64,000 bases of DNA from Chiridota heheva (lineage: Eukaryota > Echinodermata > Holothuroidea > Apodida > Chiridotidae), in the NCBI GenBank assembly GCA_020152595.1, contig JAIGNY010000573.1, positions 249,501 through 313,500 of the forward strand, in the 5' to 3' direction. Below the pieces are notes generated by a model. The model was given only the letters and a program-made list of their open reading frames with translations. It was not told the origin of the DNA and ran no database searches. The translations under genes and the position numbers were made by a program. This document shows, piece by piece, positions 60,871-64,000 of the stretch; within the stretch, counting starts at the first letter, position 1; every line of letters begins with the position of its first letter.

Positions 60871-61494
60871 CATTTGCCAATTATGCAATTGGGGACGATG
60901 AGTAAGATTCGGATGAATAATGTTCTTGCTTTATAGCCTTTATCGGCGAATCCTTACTTATCAGCTTATATCATTATATTCTGCTGTAAATCATATCCAA
61001 CGTTTGGTATAAGGCTTCAAACTATCACACATTTCTTGGTAGAGGCTAACCCGCTATTCAACCGATGTGTGTAAAATGACCCAATATGGTTATACTTTTA
61101 CCCATCTTTATCTGTTTATTAACAGTATTCGGGATGGGGTGAGCAGGAGGGAAACAGGAGAAAACTTTTCTCCCAATATTAAACAAATTGTGATAATCCG
61201 GCAAAATCGCTGGATATCATTCAGAATGAATAGTCTGACAAGGGTACTGAAATGAGGAACCAAACGATTGGTTAAATCATGGAATTTTTTGTGACTTGAA
61301 GATTGCCAAATTGGGATATTTTCCATTATTTTTTTCTTTTCTAAGGTGATAGCGAAATACATTGCTATGTATTTTCAATTTGAAGGACGTCCGAGGAAAA
61401 CATAATTTCGAGACAAAACTTAAAACTCAGATGTATATCTTAACTATTCTCATTGTTAAATATTATCCGCTCCTTTCTTCACTTCTTATACAAC

Positions 61495-61790
61495 ATAACA
61501 TAACATAACAAGATGACGGTCTAAGACTCCAAGATTTATAAGAACTTATTAATGTTGACTTTGAAAATAAGAACATAATTTAAGCTAACTACTCACTCAG
61601 GCAAACCATTCCGCTCATTCAACAATCCTTTGCGAAAAGCTTAAACGCCATATATCAATCAGTAAGAACTCTTTGGTCAACTTCAAGCTGTGACCATTTG
61701 TCACATAATGATTACCTGAAACATGCAAGAATTACAGTAAGTCAAACTATCACTACCAGATGATCTCTAGCGTAGTCAAACCAAGATTTT
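61495..61790 (-). pseudogene. CR1-like LINE, 3' end only
   Basis: The plus strand starts ACATAACATAACATAACAAG, so the element's 3' end is a TTATG repeat. It then matches the last part of the LINE at 10.1 kb (TTGGTCAACTTCAAGCT, CAGGCAAACCATTCCGCTCA). About 300 bp of the same family. Confidence 0.75.
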
Positions 61791-61969
61791 TTTGTATAAG
61801 TGTAACGCTGTTTCTTTGATATAATTATTTCGAAAATGAAATAAGATATCGCAAAAGATTACATTTAACATGAAATAAGGTTCATGACGTAGTCTGTCTT
61901 CGCAGTTTTATCTCAAGTCTTGAAAAAAAGCTTGTTGCATAACTATTAAAAAGCCTATCGAAAACTTAC

Positions 61970-62185
61970 CTTTTGTTGGTCAGTGGCTATGGACGTCTTC
62001 AGCTGTGGTACAGCACAGGACCGGGCGATACTGGGAGAGCTAGAGGAAGGGCGGTAATATTTACTTCCAGTGACACAACTTGACAAATAGGTCTCTGGAA
62101 CCTGAGGGGAATGTGGCGTTTGGGGTGTAATTGTTGCCCGGGCCCCAAAACTGTACATTTTTGCCACCTTATTGTTGGGGCCTTG
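61970..62185 (-). CDS. Predicted 72-codon exon, possibly 5' exon of the MMP gene
   Basis: It lies between acceptor TCTTTTTAG and a perfect donor AAAG|GTAAGT. The whole 216 bp is open: QGPNNKVAKMYSFGARATIT ... KTSIATDQQK. Its end is phase 0, as is the start of the MMP propeptide exon at 57589, and the join ...ATDQQK|TYRQFYGYL resembles the run-in to an MMP prodomain. The exon has no signal peptide and no domain of its own. Linking it to the MMP is an inference. Confidence 0.35.
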
Positions 62186-62589
62186 CTAAAAAGATCAGTA
62201 TAATAATGTGTTTTTTTTCTTGCTCTAATTATAGGGAAGGTGCAGTCTTATTTGACAGACTGGGTTTACCAAATTCAAAATGCTGAAAATAGTCTGCTGA
62301 AGACTGCAATAAGTAACGAATCCATTTCATTTTACAAAGGTTCACCATCACCATGGTACCACGTATTTGTGACGATGGATGCGACAGTGTATAGTACTTA
62401 CATAACTTAGTACCCCAAAGCAATTTGTTTAATTATGAGAGCTCTGAATGAAAAAAAGATACTGTTTCATTTTAAATTAAGAGTATAGAATGGTAGAATT
62501 GGATTCTCACGAGCAAACATGTTTCATATTGCACAATGGTTGATACTTAAAACGCTTCTTGAGACTTAAAGGATCATCTCTTATGAAAG

Positions 62590-62840
62590 GAAACTCAAAA
62601 GAAACAAAACTGTGAAGAAAGCATTCAAAAATCTTATTCTGTTAAGGAGATATTCAAGTTTAGATTTTGGTATCATTTGTGTAAAAACGACTGAAATCAG
62701 ACTGGTTGACGTCACAACCAGAACCTCAGATTCCTCAAAGTCTTAAGGTATTGTATTACTTCTTTTCTTCTGAGATTGTGTGGCTTAAATACCATTGGAT
62801 ATGTCAGGAAAGTAGACTATTAAAACAGAATAAGGGTAAT
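62590..62840. repeat. Dispersed repeat family C, copy 2
   Basis: Same block order as 13145-13420: AAGAAACAAAACTGTGAAGA, GGTATCATTTGTGTAAAAAC, CAGATTCCTCAAAGTCTTAA, TGTGGCTTAAATACCATTGG, ATATGTCAGGAAAGTAG. Confidence 0.65.
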
Positions 62841-62949
62841 TAAAAGTCACCACCTTAATTAAGAAACTTAATGATATCACAGTCACTTTTCACTACACTC
62901 GTGCAATGTTTGAAATGTACACCAAATTGTTTCTTTAATAGTCCGCATA

Positions 62950-64000
62950 TACATGACCAGAAAACCAAAGGTTTTGAGGTTCCGACGCGGAATAAATTTA
63001 AGTTTGAACTATTGTATTATAAATGTTATAACACAATGGGCTCAACGTTACATTGACAACCAAATAACTTAGTCCTCACAAGAAAGGAATTTCACAATTA
63101 TATTCAACCATTATAATCCCATTAACCTGTACACACTGGCTAACAACATCATTATTTTAAAACAAAACAGACATACGGTTGTTAAAATATTGAGCAATTA
63201 AAGATTTTAACATTAAGTCCCGTCTACTCATTTATATGCATGACATCACCACCCAAAAAAAAAAAAAAAAAAGATAGGGAACATCTGCGGACCAAGGGCT
63301 ATTTGTGTACCACAGAGGAATTGAACTCCATGTGCAGTTCTTGAGATAGCATGTTTACAAGCCCTTTTCAACAAAATCATGTAAAGCCCCGCCCACAATG
63401 CATAATAATAAAATTCAACATTTATGTGCCATAAACATGTATGCAGACACTAGCTAACAACATAATTACACCAAATATAAAACAAAACATATATTGTTAG
63501 AATGCAATTGTTAGAATATGAACATTTTAAGATTTTAACATTAAGCCCCGCCTACACATTAATATGCACGACATAGCAACCAAAAACAATAGGGCACATA
63601 TGCGGACCATGGGCTATTTATGTACCACATATAAACTAAATCCCATGTATACTTATTGAGATACTGTATTTACAAGCTCTTTTCATCAAAATCATGTTAA
63701 GTCCCCCCCCTCCACTAGCATTTTAATAGAATTGAACATTTGTGAAGCATGAACATGTATACACTAGCTAAAAACATAATAACACTTAATATGACACAAA
63801 ACAGACATGTGGTTATCAAAATATGATCATTTCAACATTAAGCCCCGCCTACTCATTAATATGCACGATATCAACACCAAACATAATAGGGCAAATATAT
63901 GGATCATGGGCTATCTGTGTACCACATATGACATGATTCCGGTGTATGGTTCTTGAGATATCGTGTTTACGAGCTAGCGTCACACACATCCAAATTATCA
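62950..64000 (+). mobile_element. Family A cluster running off the window
   Basis: It starts with AAAACCAAAGGTTTTGAGGT and TCCGACGCGG (62958), like the 20.78-kb copy. It then has at least five blocks with AAGYCCCGCCYAC, ATTAATATGCA, GGGCACAT, CCATGGGCTA and TTGAGATAxxGTxTTTAC. The last visible segment, GAGCTAGCGTCACACACATC, normally lies just before the right terminus, which falls outside the window. Confidence 0.65.

Overview
The window looks like nuclear DNA of an invertebrate animal, probably marine. It is AT-rich and intron-rich. One vertebrate-like gene is spread over 35 kb, and the introns are full of non-LTR retrotransposons (CR1/jockey-like, I-like with RNase H, L1/Tx1-like), DIRS-type tyrosine-recombinase elements, tRNA-derived SINEs, TIR elements and satellites. 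This mix fits a deuterostome invertebrate (echinoderm or hemichordate) or a lophotrochozoan. The sequence alone does not settle which.

Region 1-36.9 kb: the minus strand carries an essentially complete gene for ALKBH8, the wobble-uridine tRNA hydroxylase/methyltransferase. I can place 11 coding exons with canonical splice sites, from an ATG at 36695 down to a stop at 1778-1780. They encode about 727 residues in the order N-terminal basic helix, RRM, AlkB dioxygenase (HxD...H plus two Arg), a short Cys-rich linker, SAM methyltransferase and the conserved ALKBH8 C-terminus. Exon 7 carries one extra base (G-run at 14391-14393) that breaks the frame within the AlkB domain. It is either an assembly indel or a damaged allele. 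The introns hold a 29-bp minisatellite with higher-order structure (3.0-4.2 kb), clusters of a TIR repeat with 'AAGCCCCGCCCACT' blocks, a CR1-like LINE in each orientation, a TSD-flanked L1/Tx1-like LINE with an internal deletion, an I-like LINE, a DIRS gag-like fragment and a 17-bp minisatellite.

Region 36.88-47.68 kb: a 10.8-kb foldback transposon begins 184 bp upstream of the ALKBH8 start codon. It has inverted arms of about 4.5 and 3.8 kb, a 4-bp target duplication (AGGG), mirrored blocks of subterminal repeats, and about 200-230-bp tandem arrays inside each arm. The central spacer of about 2.5 kb has no recognisable transposase. This is the most unusual object in the window.

Region 47.7-64 kb: a small hAT-like MITE, a broken DIRS element (RT, RNase H and part of the tyrosine recombinase, minus strand), tRNA-derived SINEs that share a central domain, several young tandem duplications, and minus-strand pieces of a matrix metalloproteinase (cysteine-switch propeptide plus the start of the catalytic domain). 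The MMP pieces look disrupted. The last kilobase is another copy of the 'AAGCCCCGCCCACT' family. Apart from ALKBH8 and the MMP remnant I see no cellular protein gene that I can support.
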